Below, in pieces: positions 24,157 to 37,185 of a stretch of DNA of 64,000 nucleotides (position 1 is its first letter; each line of letters opens with the position of its first letter). The notes beneath the pieces were generated by a model, which saw only the letters and a program-made list of their open reading frames with translations, was not told the origin of the DNA and ran no database searches. This DNA comes from Peromyscus leucopus. Its lineage: Eukaryota > Chordata > Mammalia > Rodentia > Cricetidae. The translations under genes and the position numbers were made by a program. Location: contig NC_051079.1 of the NCBI RefSeq assembly GCF_004664715.2, positions 56,881,660 through 56,945,659 on the forward strand, given 5' to 3'.

Positions 24157-24466
24157 GAGAGTGGTCAGTGGGGCTGAGGAAGAAGTTCGCAAATTACCTC
24201 TGTCTGCAGCATATTATGAATGTATTACTCCAGCCTCTTTCTGCTTGGGTTTTCCAGTTCAGCTTCTTCTTTTACCGTTCCACTATAGTATCCCTTGCCA
24301 CGCTCGTTAGCCACAAACAAGCGCACATGCTCAGCCATGGGAGCCTGCCTGGCCTTCCCTCAGCCAGGAACTTCCTGGAGGAAAGGACTTTTCTTTTCAC
24401 TCTTCATGACACCTGCCTGATTAATCAGCTATGCAGCAGAAGCCATTCAGAAAGTAAGTTCTCCCT

Positions 24467-24571
24467 CCCCCGCCCCCGTCTCCCTCCCTCCCTCTCTGTC
24501 TGTCTCTTTCTCTCTGTCTCTGTCTCTCTGTCTCTCCCTCTCTGTCTGTCTCTTTCTCTCTGTCTCTCTCT

Positions 24572-24628
<57 letters not shown>
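24467..24628. repeat. Compound microsatellite (TC/CTGT)n-(TG)n
   Basis: A pyrimidine-rich tract with tctgtctc units is followed by about 25 TG units (24,575-24,627). The long frames on both strands here are low-complexity only. Confidence 0.95.
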
Positions 24629-24630
<2 letters not shown>

Positions 24631-24792
24631 GAAGGACATGCTGAGATCATCACCTCCAAAGACTTTCATGCAAACCTGCCTCTGTTTGGCTTTGGACCTT
24701 TCCATATAGACTCTGGGTTTTCCCAGTGGAACCAGTCTCAGGCCACCAAGGCTGGCCATGGCTATGCCCACTCCATACATAGCACAGTATAT

Positions 24793-25095
24793 GCCCACTG
24801 TCTTAGTCTTGGCTGCTGTAACAAATTACCGTAGACTGGATGGCTTCAACAACAAGCATGTATGCCTTACTGTTCTGGTGACTAGAAGGCAAATTAACAA
24901 GGGACTGGTGCCTCATTTGCAGATGGTGGCCTTTTTAGTTGAATTTTCCTTTGGTAGACAGAGTTCTCTGGGGTCTTTTTGACACAGGCACTAAATCAGT
25001 TCCTGAGAGCTCCATCCTCATGACCTAGTTACCGTGGATGCTCCACTTCCCAATGCCTCACACTGGACATTAGGACCTCAACATACGTACTTAGA
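24793..25095 (-). mobile_element. Ancient LTR-like eutherian repeat (antisense)
   Basis: The sequence gtcttagtcttggctgctgt, aacaaattaccgtagactgg and catcctcatgacctagtta matches a repeat known across eutherians. It appears to be the opposite orientation of the family at 33,640-33,868. I cannot give the family name with confidence. Confidence 0.5.
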
Positions 25096-26504
25096 GAGGA
25101 TACGCTTCATCCCCAGCCTCACTGCCGACCATCACATGTGCCCCTGGGATTCTAGCCAGCACTTTATTTATTGGACACCTATACTTGCGGAAAGCTTGTG
25201 TAGGTTCCCAATGAATCAAACAAACTCCTGCCCTTGGGCATTTGTATTTTGAAAGATAACACCTTTTCAAAGGCAGGACGGGGTTGCTTGTCACTGTGTC
25301 CACAGCCCAGAGCACAATGATTTCATTGTTTCATATATCCTATAAAAACACATAAATCGAGATAAGTCACAAGCAGAGTTTTGTGGAACTAAGAATAAAT
25401 GTGTTCGTCTCCTTTAATCTTAAAATGTCTCAAACTGACTGATTAGCCTAGAGATTATTTAACTCAATGACTTCCTTTACAACATACTCAAGATTTGTTT
25501 ATCTCAAGATGGCATTTTGGTCTGTGATAGCTGAAACCTTATATTGTGAAAACATTGTGGCAAAATGCTAGGTGGGTCTCATTTTCTGCTTGCATCGTGA
25601 ATCTTGAAAATTATTGGGTCTTAGAGCCTAGGATGGGGGACAATTTAACCAACTTTTGAACAAACTGCATGGCCACCAAGCCAAAGTCACCAACCCCTCA
25701 GAATAACAGTATATCCATGTCTTCTATAATGTTAGCCAAGAAAAGAAATGGATGTTGAGAATTTTCCTAAAGTGCTGAAGTGGATATTATCTGTTTGTGG
25801 TCTAGGAGTTTTTCAGATCCTCCTGCTGATTTTCCATTAATAGAATAAAGAGAAAGAGTGTGGTGCGCTCCTTTCCTTGGTAGGTGCCCAGTGAAAGAGC
25901 AGATTGATAGTTTTTTTGTTTTGTTTTTTTTTTTTTTTTATCAGCATTCACAGGACTAAGACCATTTGTTCACAGGTGTTGGGAAACATTCCTTGAACGA
26001 AAAGTTGAGTTTGGAAACAGGGTTAGTACACTGGAGAGGTAACTGAGGCATACACTGTCTATCATTTCCAGGATGATTCCACATGTGTTGCAGCTGTTAG
26101 CCACCTTCCAAAATAGTTGTTTTTTGTTGGTGGTGGTGGTTCTTTTCTTCTTCTGTTTAAGTTAATTTCTTAGGAATCAGCAAGTTCGGAATTGTGGTGG
26201 TTATCGTTACTGATAGGATGACAGTGTTTTGTATCAGCAACAACCTTTTCCTCATCAACCAGATGCTGCCACTGTGAGAGGACACGGTTAGTCCAACCCG
26301 GAGGTGAAACTTATGGTATTCAATGATAAACAAAGTTATTTGACAGGCCTAGGATTAGGACTGAAAACAGTGATTCCACTATCTTTACTTAGCCTTAGGA
26401 AGCAGAGTTTTGTGAGTTTTCTGGTGATCCCTATGCCATCTCTGGGGGACTAAAGTTTACTGAAAAAATATTTTGAATAAAAAATATTCATTATTATTGT
26501 GAAT
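25096..26504. other. No gene or confident repeat
   Basis: A poly(T) run lies at about 25,925-25,939. Otherwise I see nothing assignable. Confidence 0.5.
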
Positions 26505-26667
26505 GTATGATGGAGGGGTGTGTCACATCAAGTGCATATGAACATCAGAGGATGACTTTGGGTGGTTCTTTGTGGAGTTCTCCCTCCCACCTACATGTAG
26601 GTTCTGGAGAGCAAATTCAGGTTGTCAAGTATGCACAGGAAATGCTGTATTCTCTGAGCCATCTCAC
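26505..26667 (-). mobile_element. B3-type SINE (antisense)
   Basis: cagaggatgactttgggtgg, tgtaggttctggagagcaaa and ctctgagccatctcacag follow the reversed B2/B3 order. Confidence 0.65.
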
Positions 26668-27395
26668 AGACTTAGTGGTTACTTTTTTAATCTGTTGGCC
26701 TTGAAGTATAGGAGAAAAGTCTACTCACCTTTATACATAATATATCTTTTTAATTTATTGGAAAATTTTCTTAAACATCTGTATTAATTTCAACTGATAA
26801 TTTGTCCCATTGATCCTCACAAACAATACATTTTTACCAGACATTAGTGTATAGGTTCCCTTGAAAGATGAAGATAAATTCTAGTGTATCCATGGATTTA
26901 ATTGTTTGTTTATTTGCTTGTTTTTCTAGAGACAAAATATGAGTCTTGGAAAAAAAATAAATATTAACTTAAAATGCATTATATCCTCCAACAATGAAGT
27001 ATGGCACAGCCACGCTCACCTCTGCCCATCGTGACTCTGAGCCGTGGGTGTTGCTGAACATATGGTAAATGATGTTGCCCACTGTTTGCCTCTCCCCTCC
27101 CTCTGAGATGTACAGAGGAGACTCCATCAGCATTTCTAGGGAGGGTAATATAATTATATAAACTTACTGAATTTTCATGTGTGAAAATGAATTAGATAGC
27201 TCCTCCCAAGCAATAGGAGTATATGTAAACAGTGTTATTGAGTGTGCATTATGAATTAATTTAGCATAATTGTTATAGGAGATAAATATTCTCTAGCATT
27301 TCAATTGTCATCCATCCACCAAAAGGGCAAACGTAATTGAACAAATCAGATTCTAATCAATATTGAGTCTGATTATTGGTTTATTTCTAGCCTGC

Positions 27396-27397
<2 letters not shown>

Positions 27398-27431
<34 letters not shown>
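27398..27431. repeat. Poly(T) run
   Basis: An uninterrupted run of about 34 T. Confidence 0.95.
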
Positions 27432-27433
<2 letters not shown>

Positions 27434-27600
27434 CTAGAAAAATATTTACCCTGCTTACATTGTGAATATTACATGTTATTTGGAGTGAAATTTTTACCTT
27501 TATTCTCCAAGCTTCAGTTGGTAAACTAATCCTACCAGCAATATTTATATGCAGAATCTTTCTATCCTGGGTTCTTTAGAACAGATTTTTTTTTTTTCAT

Positions 27601-27799
27601 GATATATCAGAATGTGAGCCGGGCGGTGGTAGTGCATGCCTTTGATCCCAGCACTCAGGAGGCAGAGCCAGGCATATCTCTGTGAGTTCGAGGCCATCCT
27701 GGACTACAGAGGGAGTTCCAGGAAAGGCGCAAAGCTACACAGAGAAACCCTGTCTCAAAAAAACATAATAAAAAAATTTTAAAAAAGATATAGCAGAAT
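27601..27799 (+). mobile_element. Cricetid-type B1 SINE with target-site duplication
   Basis: A complete sense B1 (gagccgggcggtggtagtgc; aggaaaggcgcaaagctaca; agagaaaccctgtctc) with an A-rich tail. It is flanked by gatatatcagaat (27,601-27,613) and gatatagcagaat (27,787-27,799), which differ at one base. This variant is the main pointer to a cricetid host. Confidence 0.95.
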
Positions 27800-28587
27800 A
27801 ATTATCTAGTAGTTCTATAAAATTGTGTTGAGTGTCTACTTTGGGTAAAGGCTTCCTTATACATTTTGATGGCTCCTGGGAAGAGCACAGGAGGACTCTA
27901 CCTTCTGGAAGCACTTGGTCTAGAAGGGTGGACCAAGGAACATCATTCACGACAAGCAGCGATGAGCAATATCCAGAAGCCATTTGGTTTCTCAAACCCT
28001 GCAAGGGAGCTGCTTTCACCTCAGGACACTTGCCTCCTGTGGTGTGCTTTCTGACTGGAGAGGATCTCCTGCTCTAGGATGGTGAGACGTGATCCTTAGG
28101 ATGATTTCCTCTAGTCATAGAGATGCCAAATATCTGTGCACCTGATTCCCCTTGAGACTGACATCAGCCCTTTCCTAAATGGATTAGCCAGAGGCTGCGA
28201 GGCAGCCTGTGGTTATGAAACAGAGCGAAGTTAACTATTAGTTTATTGACAGTGCTGTATGGGAAGTGGCTGCCCGTTCCATCTGTTACAACTGTTCCAC
28301 ATTCTCCTTTAGAAATACGTTCAGAAAAAAAAAAGAAATATGTTCAGAAATATATATTACAGGTTTAATAAATTCCATATTTCAGATTACATAAAGAACT
28401 CTCAAAAGCAGCATACGCTAAATAAAAATAAGGGCAATACATTGTTACTGCATTAAGGAATAACTCATTATTTACAAGTTAGTGTGGATACATTTGATTA
28501 GGTTACAACTCTACACAGCGAAGCAGTCCTTGTCTTTGTAACTAATGGGATGATGGTTGTGAGTAACTCATAGGGTTTGTTTAAAGC

Positions 28588-28765
28588 AATGGTTCCCAGC
28601 CAGGGCAATTTAGCCATAGCAAATTATACAGAAGCAGTTTTAGTTGTCACAACTTGTGAGGTTGTGGAACACTACTGGCATTTAGTGGCAAGGGCCAGGG
28701 GTATAACTAAATAGCCTACATTGCACAGAATAGCCTCTACCATCAAAGATCATCTATCCCTAAAA
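28588..28765 (+). mobile_element. MER20-like hAT-Charlie DNA transposon remnant
   Basis: caatggttcccagccagggc, ttttagttgtcacaacttgt, ctactggcatttagtggcaa and cctacattgcacagaatagc follow the MER20 consensus as I remember it. The right terminus is eroded. Confidence 0.65.
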
Positions 28766-31079
28766 TGTTCTTGGTTCCAGGGTTTCAAGCATGTGTCTAT
28801 GACCACAGTGTTGGCAAGATTTCAATCTGGCATTTTGCTCTCAATCCAGTATTTTTTCTATCCCCCAAAGGGACAGCTTTCGACACAAATTGAATGTGGA
28901 AGTACAGCCCGTTACATTTTATGTTGTGTTCATTTTATTTCTTGTTTTCCTGAGCTACAGGGAAAAGGTGGAAATGATACCTTTAGTAGACAATGAAATG
29001 TTGCTATAGTATAAAATTATTGCCAGCGGCTCCGGGAAGAATTTCAGCACAGCCCTCCTTCCTCTCAACTTCCTCCCACTCTGTAATCTCTGCAATTATA
29101 TTTCTGTATAATAGAGGGTGATAAAATGGGGCTGTGCTTCCCAATTTTAAGGCTGAATCAGACAACATCTAGGATCATGCCGGAGAGGTGGGAGGCAGGA
29201 ATAAATGATTGATTAACATGTGTATGTATTCTCAATTATCGATGGTAATGGCCCATGGATATAATGTGGATTTGCCAAGACTGCTGATAATCCAAAGCCC
29301 ATTTTTTACTGAGATTTGGAATACAGAACATTATTTTAAAAGGAAAGTCATTGATCTAATAATTACCTTAATTTTGAGGTAAGCTACTGGAGTAGTTATT
29401 TTTAATTCCCCACATACACATCACTATGAGGCAGGAGCGGCATCCAAGAATATCCTAGTCAGTGAGGCATGCCAGCAAAGAGGAACCATTAGAGCAGGAT
29501 GAGGGAAGAGGTGGATGAGAAAGCTGGGGGGCACAGGTGTAGCAGAGCAAAGGGCAACTGAGTCAAGGGCACGTATAACGAGGCCTCAATGAGAGCTCGA
29601 TTCTGGATCCTTACTCACCTCATGGAAGTGTGCAAAATACTTCACTCCTGTGTGCTCCAGTTTCCTCAAATACATAGCAAGAATTTCTGTGTACTTGCCC
29701 TCTAAAGTTATCTTGAGAACTAAATACATTTTAAAATATCCTCGGATCATAGTATGATTGTATTTTTCTCTTATTAACACAGTTCCAGAAAACCCATGTG
29801 TAGTGATATAAACACTTGGTATGTCGTCTCATTAAGAAAAAAAGGAAAGAAAAAAAACAACCATTGACCAGTAATGATCGCAATGGTCCATTTGTATTTT
29901 TAAATTTTAATACCTAGATATATTAGAGTTATGTCCACGGTGAGGAAGACTCTGAACTTACTGTTCTCACTCAGGGAAACATAGTCACTTCTTAGCTGAG
30001 GAGTACACAGGTGTGGAGGACCACTTCCAAACAGAATATAAGGTAGGAAAAGCAATTTTACCCCAGAGAAGGATAGCTAAGGAGCCTCGAAGTTCTCTAA
30101 AAATTGCCTCCCCAAAAGTCCTTGGTATGACAAGCAGGTCATATGGGAAGGCAAGCAGATAGTGTGGGAATCTATGAGGCAGAAAGGACAGGGTCTCACT
30201 GGATTCCACTTTTCTCAAACTTTGTTGTGGTGGCATGATTGCATTTGAGGTCTGTCAATAGGGATACCTTCCAGTGATCCCATACAGGAAGGTTCGTAGA
30301 GGTTTAACAGCATAAAAAGCTTCCCGGATGGCAAAGACTGGGCTGGACTCACCAGCATGATAGGACAGAAAGGGGTAATGGGTTGACCTTGTGAGGTCCA
30401 GATGTAGCCAAGGTTGCAGACCCGTTTGATCAAGGCTCCTTGACCCAGTGGTCATAAATGTCAAATGGATAATATTGGAGTCCCTGTATGGGCAGATCCG
30501 TGGCCTCTGTGGGGGATCCCATCAGCAAGAACTTTAATGTAGTTGTGGGTAACACCACCAAACTAGGTAAGGTCACCTGTCAATAGTGACACTAGGACAG
30601 TCACGGAAAGCCCAGCGATGTGAGTTGTAACAAGTTCAGAGATTACCGTGAGACTAACCAAATTTGGGAAGCACTAAGTGGCTGTGGGAGGCTCTAGCCT
30701 TTCAGACTCGGCATTAATAAGGCAAAAGCTCCAGACTGAAGTCTTAGATTGCTGTGTCCATTGGTTTTTATTAACCTGAAAACATTGGTGGCGGCCATCT
30801 TCCTTGTGCTCATCTGCCGTAGGCAGCATCGTCCTCACGGCGACTTAGCCTCAATCAAGACTGCCCTTGACATTTCTATCATCTTGTTTCCTTTGCCAAC
30901 ACTTCCGCCTCCAGTCCTGGGAGTACAGTCGCAAAGTCGGTGCTCAGAGACTGTTTACTGACTTTTTCTCCTCACGTTATTTTATCAGCACAGCAGAGAG
31001 CCGATTCCTCCTTGTTTATTTGTATCTTTGTTATTTTAACACAGGCAGAGCTAACTGAACCGGGTAGAGTCTGAGGAGA
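28766..31079. other. Intergenic; no gene recognised, one MIR-like fragment
   Basis: A MIR-like stretch lies at about 29,590-29,710 (aatacttcactcctgtgtgc, tccagtttcctcaaa). The remaining sequence has no coding signal or repeat I can name. Confidence 0.45.
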
Positions 31080-31215
31080 CTGCTGCAAGATTCTGGCTTG
31101 GCATTCAATTACTGGGGACTTCTTTTCCCTCTGCCACTCAATTAGTGAGATGACCTTGGACAGGCCATAGCAGTTAATTCTTGACATCCACAACTATAAA
31201 TGGAGGTTTGGGTCC
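31080..31215 (+). mobile_element. MIR (sense)
   Basis: ctctgccactcaattagtga, gatgaccttggacaggccat and a final ctataaatggagg follow the MIR core order. Confidence 0.6.
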
Positions 31216-31825
31216 AAGTGCTCTCCAATGTCTGACCTTTTTGTGAACCCAGGGAGGTCTCAATATTACCATTCTTTTCAGGCTCATGAAAGAAGAGTCT
31301 GATCTTCAGGCATTCTGCACTGAAATGATGCTTTTACGTTTTGTGGTGGTCAGATCTTGATTGCTCTACCAAATACCCTATGTAAATAACCTAAATGGGA
31401 CAGTAATTTACTTTGGCTCTAGCTTTCAGAGGTGTCATTTTGTAGTCCTTGGTTCTGTTGATGTTGGGTCCTTCAGCAGGTAAAGCATCATGGTGTGCAA
31501 GCATGTGAGAGAGTCTACTTACCTTGAGGCACATAGGAGGGGCAGAGAGAGAGGAATGTAAGAAGGGGCCCTACATAGTCCCTCCAAAGGCATGTCCCCA
31601 GTGACTCACCTCCTCCTTTACCTGACAGCCTCAAAATGTCAACATACATCTATCAAGAGATTAATGAGTTGATAAAGGAATATTCCTCAATAGCCAAACA
31701 TTTTCCCCAAACCCATTATCTGAGCCTACAGGAGACATTCTCTATTCAAACCGGAACATGCTAAATAGGACTCTGTCATTTTCAAAGCATTTCCCATGTC
31801 ATGTGATTGAAACCAGGCATGTAAG

Positions 31826-31910
31826 GTATCAGGACATGGGTGATTTAAAGGCTGAGAAACTGTGGCACTTGCCTAATGTCACCAAATGATAGCATAGGAA
31901 GTGACATATG
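31826..31910 (-). mobile_element. MIR-like fragment
   Basis: aaggctgagaaactgtggca and cttgcctaatgtcacc match the opposite strand of the MIR core. Confidence 0.45.
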
Positions 31911-32034
31911 CATGGACCATCTTGACTATAGGTTTGACACAATGAAATTAGGTAGTGTTGAGTGTGGGAGTTTGCCTCCAAGAAAAGGATTCTCTCCTTG
32001 AAAGAAAATACTATATAAGCTCCAAGGGAGTTAT

Positions 32035-32945
32035 ATAGTATTTTCACAGTAGTCCTATCCAGCTGCAATACCTTTGAACCACGACACTGGTAAGATAGGT
32101 ATAATAGTGTAATAAGTGGCAACCCAACGATGTCTAATTGGATTAAGGGCCCACTCAACAAGAAGGAAATCATGCCTGGTATTGGAAACCTAGACAGCTT
32201 CCCAGTGCTGGAGATCATAGACCTTAGAAAAGAATTTACTACGGCCACTTTGCTAGAGCAGCATGATTCCTTACTACATTCTAAATCTTACACCTACAGA
32301 GAAATGTAAATACCACCCTCATCAAAGAAGCCTCTCTTGACAGCAAATGGACCATCACAGAAAACCACAACTGGACACAAGTCAGAGATCAACAGGTCAT
32401 AGGAAGCCCAGCCCCAGTGGATCAACTACATCACAGCTCCTGCACCTATGAAAAGTGGGTGGAAAGATTTCAAGTGCCAGAATACCAAGAAGTCTGCTGT
32501 GAAATAGTCTCTCCTAGAAATGGCTGCCTAAACAAGGATGGAATGAGGCCAGTATCCATGAAGATGGTAACATGGAGGGGGAAGTTTTCTAGGTATCTCA
32601 TCCCTAGTCAAAGAACTGTAGGTAACTAATGGCTGCTGGAAATAGGATAATTAGCCTCTCCCAAGGGATGGACCCCCTTATTAGTTTTCTAATGCACAGT
32701 GATTAGCCCCAAAACCATGTATACACACACAACAAAAATCGACTGAGCAAGTTATCTTTATATATATTTGTGCATACACACACACACACACACACACACA
32801 CGTAATGATGATAATCAAAGAGGCTCCCAACTTGAGAGGGGGGTACTGGAGGCATTCAAGGGTATCGGCGAGGGTTGGAAGGAGAAAATCAAGGAGGGAA
32901 AGTTACACAATTCTATTCCAATTAAAAACAGAGTTTAAAATGTTA
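32035..32945 (+). mobile_element. Rodent L1 (Lx-type) 3' UTR, sense
   Basis: The segment follows a known rodent L1 3' UTR in order: gtggcaacccaacgatgtct, attggattaagggcccactc, cagaaaaccacaactggaca, aagcccagccccagtggatc, atggctgcctaaacaaggat and tagtcaaagaactgtaggta, ending at an A-rich terminus after attctattccaatta. A (CA)n tract sits inside at 32,775-32,801. The matching ORF2 is not visible upstream, as expected for a 5'-truncated L1. Confidence 0.8.
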
Positions 32946-33113
32946 ATGGTAATATTGAGAACACTGGAATTTCAATTATGCCCCATGTTCAGTTACATTC
33001 TTCTTTAGGTGTAAAGATCAGGAAAGTTCTCAGGATAGCTCAGCTGAGGAAGGGAAAGATTGCAGAGTGTCCTGTGCTTCTGGATAAAAGGCAGTGAGTC
33101 TCTAGATGATGAG

Positions 33114-33118
<5 letters not shown>

Positions 33119-33189
<71 letters not shown>
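33119..33189. repeat. (CA)n microsatellite
   Basis: About 35 uninterrupted CA units, the longest dinucleotide run in the intergenic half. Confidence 0.95.
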
Positions 33190-33191
<2 letters not shown>

Positions 33192-33639
33192 TACTCAGGA
33201 TCTCATCATCTAATTTTCTTTTGAGATTTCCAATACCTTTCTCTCTAGCTGAAGAGTGGCTTTATCCATTTACTCATGATTTCTGATTTCTAGAACCATG
33301 GCATGGTACTCACATGGACTGGACTCCTTGGTGCCAGCTCTGGCCAGCTGATTCTAACACATGTCTACATCCCCACTCACCCTTACTACTGTTGACTTGT
33401 TCCTCCTCATTTCGGGGCTCCAGTGTTTGGGGACCGCTGGGCTGAGGTTGGAAGGAACCACGTGGCCTCCACATAAACGTCTATCTACTCTTTTGGAGAC
33501 TACAAAATATTTGTGTGTTTGTGCCCCACCTCCCACTCTTGTCCTGAAGCCTCAATGTGCTGGGAAGTGGCAGAAGTTTCTTCGGTAAGGTCATAGGATA
33601 GCCTCTATAATTGTATGAGTAATTTTATGAGAGAAAGAA

Positions 33640-33868
33640 AGCAGACCTCTCTTTCAGACATTCACATGGAAGCATAGCTAGAAAGCAGCCGTCTGCAAGC
33701 CAGGAAGAGGAAGAGGAAGAGTCCTAGCGGACCCTGACCATGTTTTCACCCTAATCTCAGACTTTAGACTCTGAAACTGTGGAAAGGGAATGCCCGTTGT
33801 TCAAGTCACCTAGTCTATCTCACTTTGTTACGGCAGCCAGAGTTGACTAAGACACACAGACAGGTTTC
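33640..33868 (+). mobile_element. Ancient LTR-like eutherian repeat (sense)
   Basis: gcaagccaggaagaggaaga, cctgaccatgttttcaccct, gaactgtg-like ctgaaactgtgg, gtcacctagtctatctcact and ttgttacggcagccagagtt are in the expected order. It ends with gactaagacacac. Confidence 0.5.
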
Positions 33869-34224
33869 TAGGGGAGTCTGTAGACCAAGAAAGCACCAAA
33901 AACTTATCCAGTACACCAACTCTTTTATTTCTAAGCTTTCCAGTGTCCTCTCAAATATCCTTTTCTAAGGTGCCTCCAATTTCCATAAGTATAATTAGAA
34001 AGTACTTATCATCTGACAGTTCAGGAAAAAACAAAGACTAACACACCCACATTTGTCCCTTAATTTAAAACAGGAAGGGGAGTTGTGTGTTTCTTTTTCT
34101 TTTTGATCAAAAGGGGTCAGGGGGAAAAAATACTAGACTAGCAGGGTGCTTTCAGATCCCAAACTTGATCTTATCAGTGATTTCTGCACAGATCATTTGT
34201 TGCCCTTGAAATTCAGGAGGGTGA

Positions 34225-34400
34225 ATCTTACAAACCTAAAAGCTAAAAGGGATTTTACAGGATTATCTAATCTAGCCACTGCGTTTACAGCAAAAGTCAT
34301 TGGCATAGAGTCTTAGGTCACAGAGCTGATTAGAGGTAGAGCCAATGGAATATTTTTCCCAAGCCAATGTTTGTGATCTTTTCATTACATCATTTTTTCC
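34225..34400 (+). mobile_element. MIR-like fragment
   Basis: gggattttacaggattatct, gtcacagagctgattagagg and tagagccaatggaa resemble MIR in the antisense-core arrangement. Confidence 0.45.
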
Positions 34401-34885
34401 GGAGCCTGCCGAGGCTTACTCTGAGAACCAGAGATAATGCCTGTGATAATGCAGCATAAAGTGGTGGCTAAATGTAAAATATTATTTTAAGATGAGAATG
34501 TGGAATGGGGATAAAAGACTGGAGTCTTCATGATGTGTGAAATAACCCATAAATGTCCCGATTCTTGTCCTGTAAAAAACTCACATAGAAGCCAAAGATC
34601 CCAATTCTGTCACTGCAACAAATTAGAATCAGAAAATAGAGATGAGGACGTTCCCACTGCCAGATGGCTTGGGAACATGGGTGAGTGTGGACTCTGGTCA
34701 CAGACTGTCTATCTAAGGTGGGCTCTATATCTTAACATTTATTTAAGCAAATGTATGCCGTCTAATAAACTTCTGCTTTGGGTCAGATTCTGCTATTACA
34801 CTTGCTTCTGTTGCTGTGTATAGGTAAAGTAAGGAGGTGACCAATACTCTAGCTTCATTCTGAGCATCAATATGGCTTATATTTG

Positions 34886-35053
34886 TTTTTTGTTTTGTTT
34901 TGTTTTGTTTTTCGAGACAGGGTTTCTCGAAAAAGCTTTGCACCTTTCCTGGAACTCGCTCTGTAGACCAGGCTGGCCTCGAACTCACAAAGATCCGCCT
35001 GACTCTGCCTCCCGAGTGCTGGGATTAAAGGCGTGCGACACCACCGCCCGGCT
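34886..35053 (-). mobile_element. Cricetid-type B1 SINE (antisense)
   Basis: A (TTTTG)n tail is followed by cgagacagggtttctc, aagctttgcacctttcctgg and gaactcgctctgtagaccag, ending aaaggcgtgcgacaccaccg. This is the last rodent SINE before the TCF4 promoter. Confidence 0.95.
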
Positions 35054-35559
35054 TGAATTCTTAGAACAATGTCTAGAACAGAATAATCTTTCTGTTGGGA
35101 GAATCGGACGCTATTCTTTGGAGATCAGGGAACTACACTCTCAAATGGCTAGGTTAGGGTTATCAGTGAGCCATTAGAAATTAGGGATGGACACAGGCTA
35201 CGTCTACAGTGGTAGCGTCACCTTTATCGGTATCACACGGACATCTCAAAGTCTCCTTGTTGTTTGCTGGCAAGAAAACAGGTTTGAGAAGGTAAAACTG
35301 TTTGGCCAGAACTGGAAGTTGAGTCCATCATGGTTTATGGTACAAGAGCCATGTGAGTCTTACATCAAGAAAGGAAGACTTCTGCACTAACCCAAGTTCT
35401 CTCATCCCTGGGAGCTTATAAAAAAGAAAGAAGGGGGGTGGGTGAGCACCGGGGATGACGAGAGCATACCCTGTCCACTCCTCCAGGCCAGGATCACACT
35501 TGGCTTGGTGGCCCTTTCTCCCCCCCCCCCCCCATACAGCTCAAGCCTGGCTGAAAAAC

Positions 35560-35905
35560 CCGCATCCACACGGCCGGGGACCCCGCAGCCTGTGGCCCGC
35601 GCGGCATCTTCCGGGCCTCCCGGCGGGCGAGCTCCTTCCAGCTGCGGGAACAACACTCGGAGTCAGAGATCAGGGCCGGACGCGGCACCGGGCGGGCGCT
35701 CGGGCGCGCTCGGGGAGAGGCGACCCGAGACCCGCCGCCCGCCGCCCGCAGCACCGCCCCAGCCCCCCGGAGGAGGCGTGGCCTAGCGGGCCGCCATCTT
35801 GGCCGCCTCTCTAGGCGCCGTGTTTACCACTCTATGGTCGCGCGCTCCCGCCCCGCCCCTCCCCAGTCATTGTCTGGTGGAGCCGCCGCGGCCGCAGCGC
35901 CTTCT
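35560..35905. promoter_or_regulatory. TCF4: CpG island 1 (distal TCF4 promoter)
   Basis: The sequence changes abruptly from AT-rich to strongly GC- and CpG-rich (cggacgcggcaccgggcggg, gctcgggcgcgctcggggag). A 15-C run lies just upstream at about 35,520-35,533. The frames of 84-119 codons on both strands are a by-product of GC content and show no domain. Confidence 0.8.
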
Positions 35906-35914
35906 CTTTATAAG
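35791..35914 (+). promoter_or_regulatory. TCF4: TCF4 core promoter: YY1-type motif, GC boxes, TATA-like box
   Basis: A perfect CCGCCATCTTGG, the YY1 consensus, lies at 35,791-35,802. Overlapping GC boxes (ccgccccgcccctcc) lie at 35,848-35,862, and a TATA-like TTTATAAG at 35,907-35,914. If the TATA-like box works at its usual spacing, transcription would start near 35,938. This is inferred from sequence only. Confidence 0.55.
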
Positions 35915-35933
35915 CCGCAGTGCCCGGATGTGA

Positions 35934-36038
35934 ATGGATTACAATGTATCTTTCAGGGAAACCTATTATTATCAATGTGACTCCTCGGGGGAGTCAATGA
36001 TGGTGTTGAGGAGGAGGAGGATGATGAGACGCCTCTAA
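35934..36038 (+). CDS. Short upstream ORF (34 codons) at the TCF4 leader start
   Basis: This frame begins MDYNVSFRETYYYQCDSSGE and ends in a basic, Met-rich tail (MMVLRRRRMMRRL). It lies at the start of the candidate first exon of TCF4. Its first ATG sits about at the transcription start predicted from the TATA-like box, so an mRNA may contain only the inner double ATG (35,997 and 36,000), giving a 13-residue peptide. I know of no protein function. If translated, it would act mainly as a leader element that reduces or gates initiation at the TCF4 start codon further downstream. Confidence 0.35.
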   Translation: MDYNVSFRETYYYQCDSSGESMMVLRRRRMMRRL

Positions 36039-36420
36039 ACTTGGAACAAGTTTAGGACTTTGAAAGAAGAAAAAAAAATTACAACCAACAAGACTGAAGA
36101 ACAATTATAACTCTCCTGTATTGATTATTTTTTTTATAAACGATAAGAAAAAGTTGTTGGATTTTTTTTTTTAATGTTTACTTTTTTGGGGGGAGGGAGG
36201 GAATTTTGTTACAGTTTTACGATGGAAAATGCAAAAGCCAGAGCCAGGTGCATAATCTTGTAATCTGTGGCTAACCCTGGAACAGGACTGACTACTACTT
36301 AAAATACTCTTTTGGGGGATACACATGTGAGATACTAAGTACTTGCAGAAGATTTTTGTCTCTCTTTTTTAAAAAGTCTCTTTCCTTGGAATATTGTGAG
36401 CATATTTGTGGCCATTGAAG
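35938..36420 (+). other. TCF4: Candidate non-coding first exon of TCF4 (5' UTR)
   Basis: The exon would start below the TATA-like box and end at a good donor, CCATTGAAG|GTAACG (exon end 36,420). Joined to the acceptor at 38,716/38,717 it gives a leader reading ...ATTGAAGGTTTGTGTGATTT before the TCF4 start codon, which agrees with my memory of TCF4 mRNAs. The frame that continues into TCF4 is closed by TAA at 36,336 and has no ATG after it, so this exon adds no N-terminal residues. The 5' end is an estimate. Confidence 0.5.

Positions 36421-37185
<765 letters not shown>

Noticed and set aside
24135..24632. 165-codon plus-strand frame
   Set aside because: Its second half is (TC)n/(TG)n translated as Ser/Leu/Cys-Val repeats, and its first half is the right arm of the inverted duplication.
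32417..32629. 70-codon frame with fair composition at 32,417
   Set aside because: It is part of the rodent L1 3' UTR (32,035-32,945), which is non-coding.
35442..35814. 114- and 119-codon frames over CpG island 1
   Set aside because: Pro/Arg/Ala-rich low complexity on both strands; they run through the promoter motifs and stop before the predicted start site.
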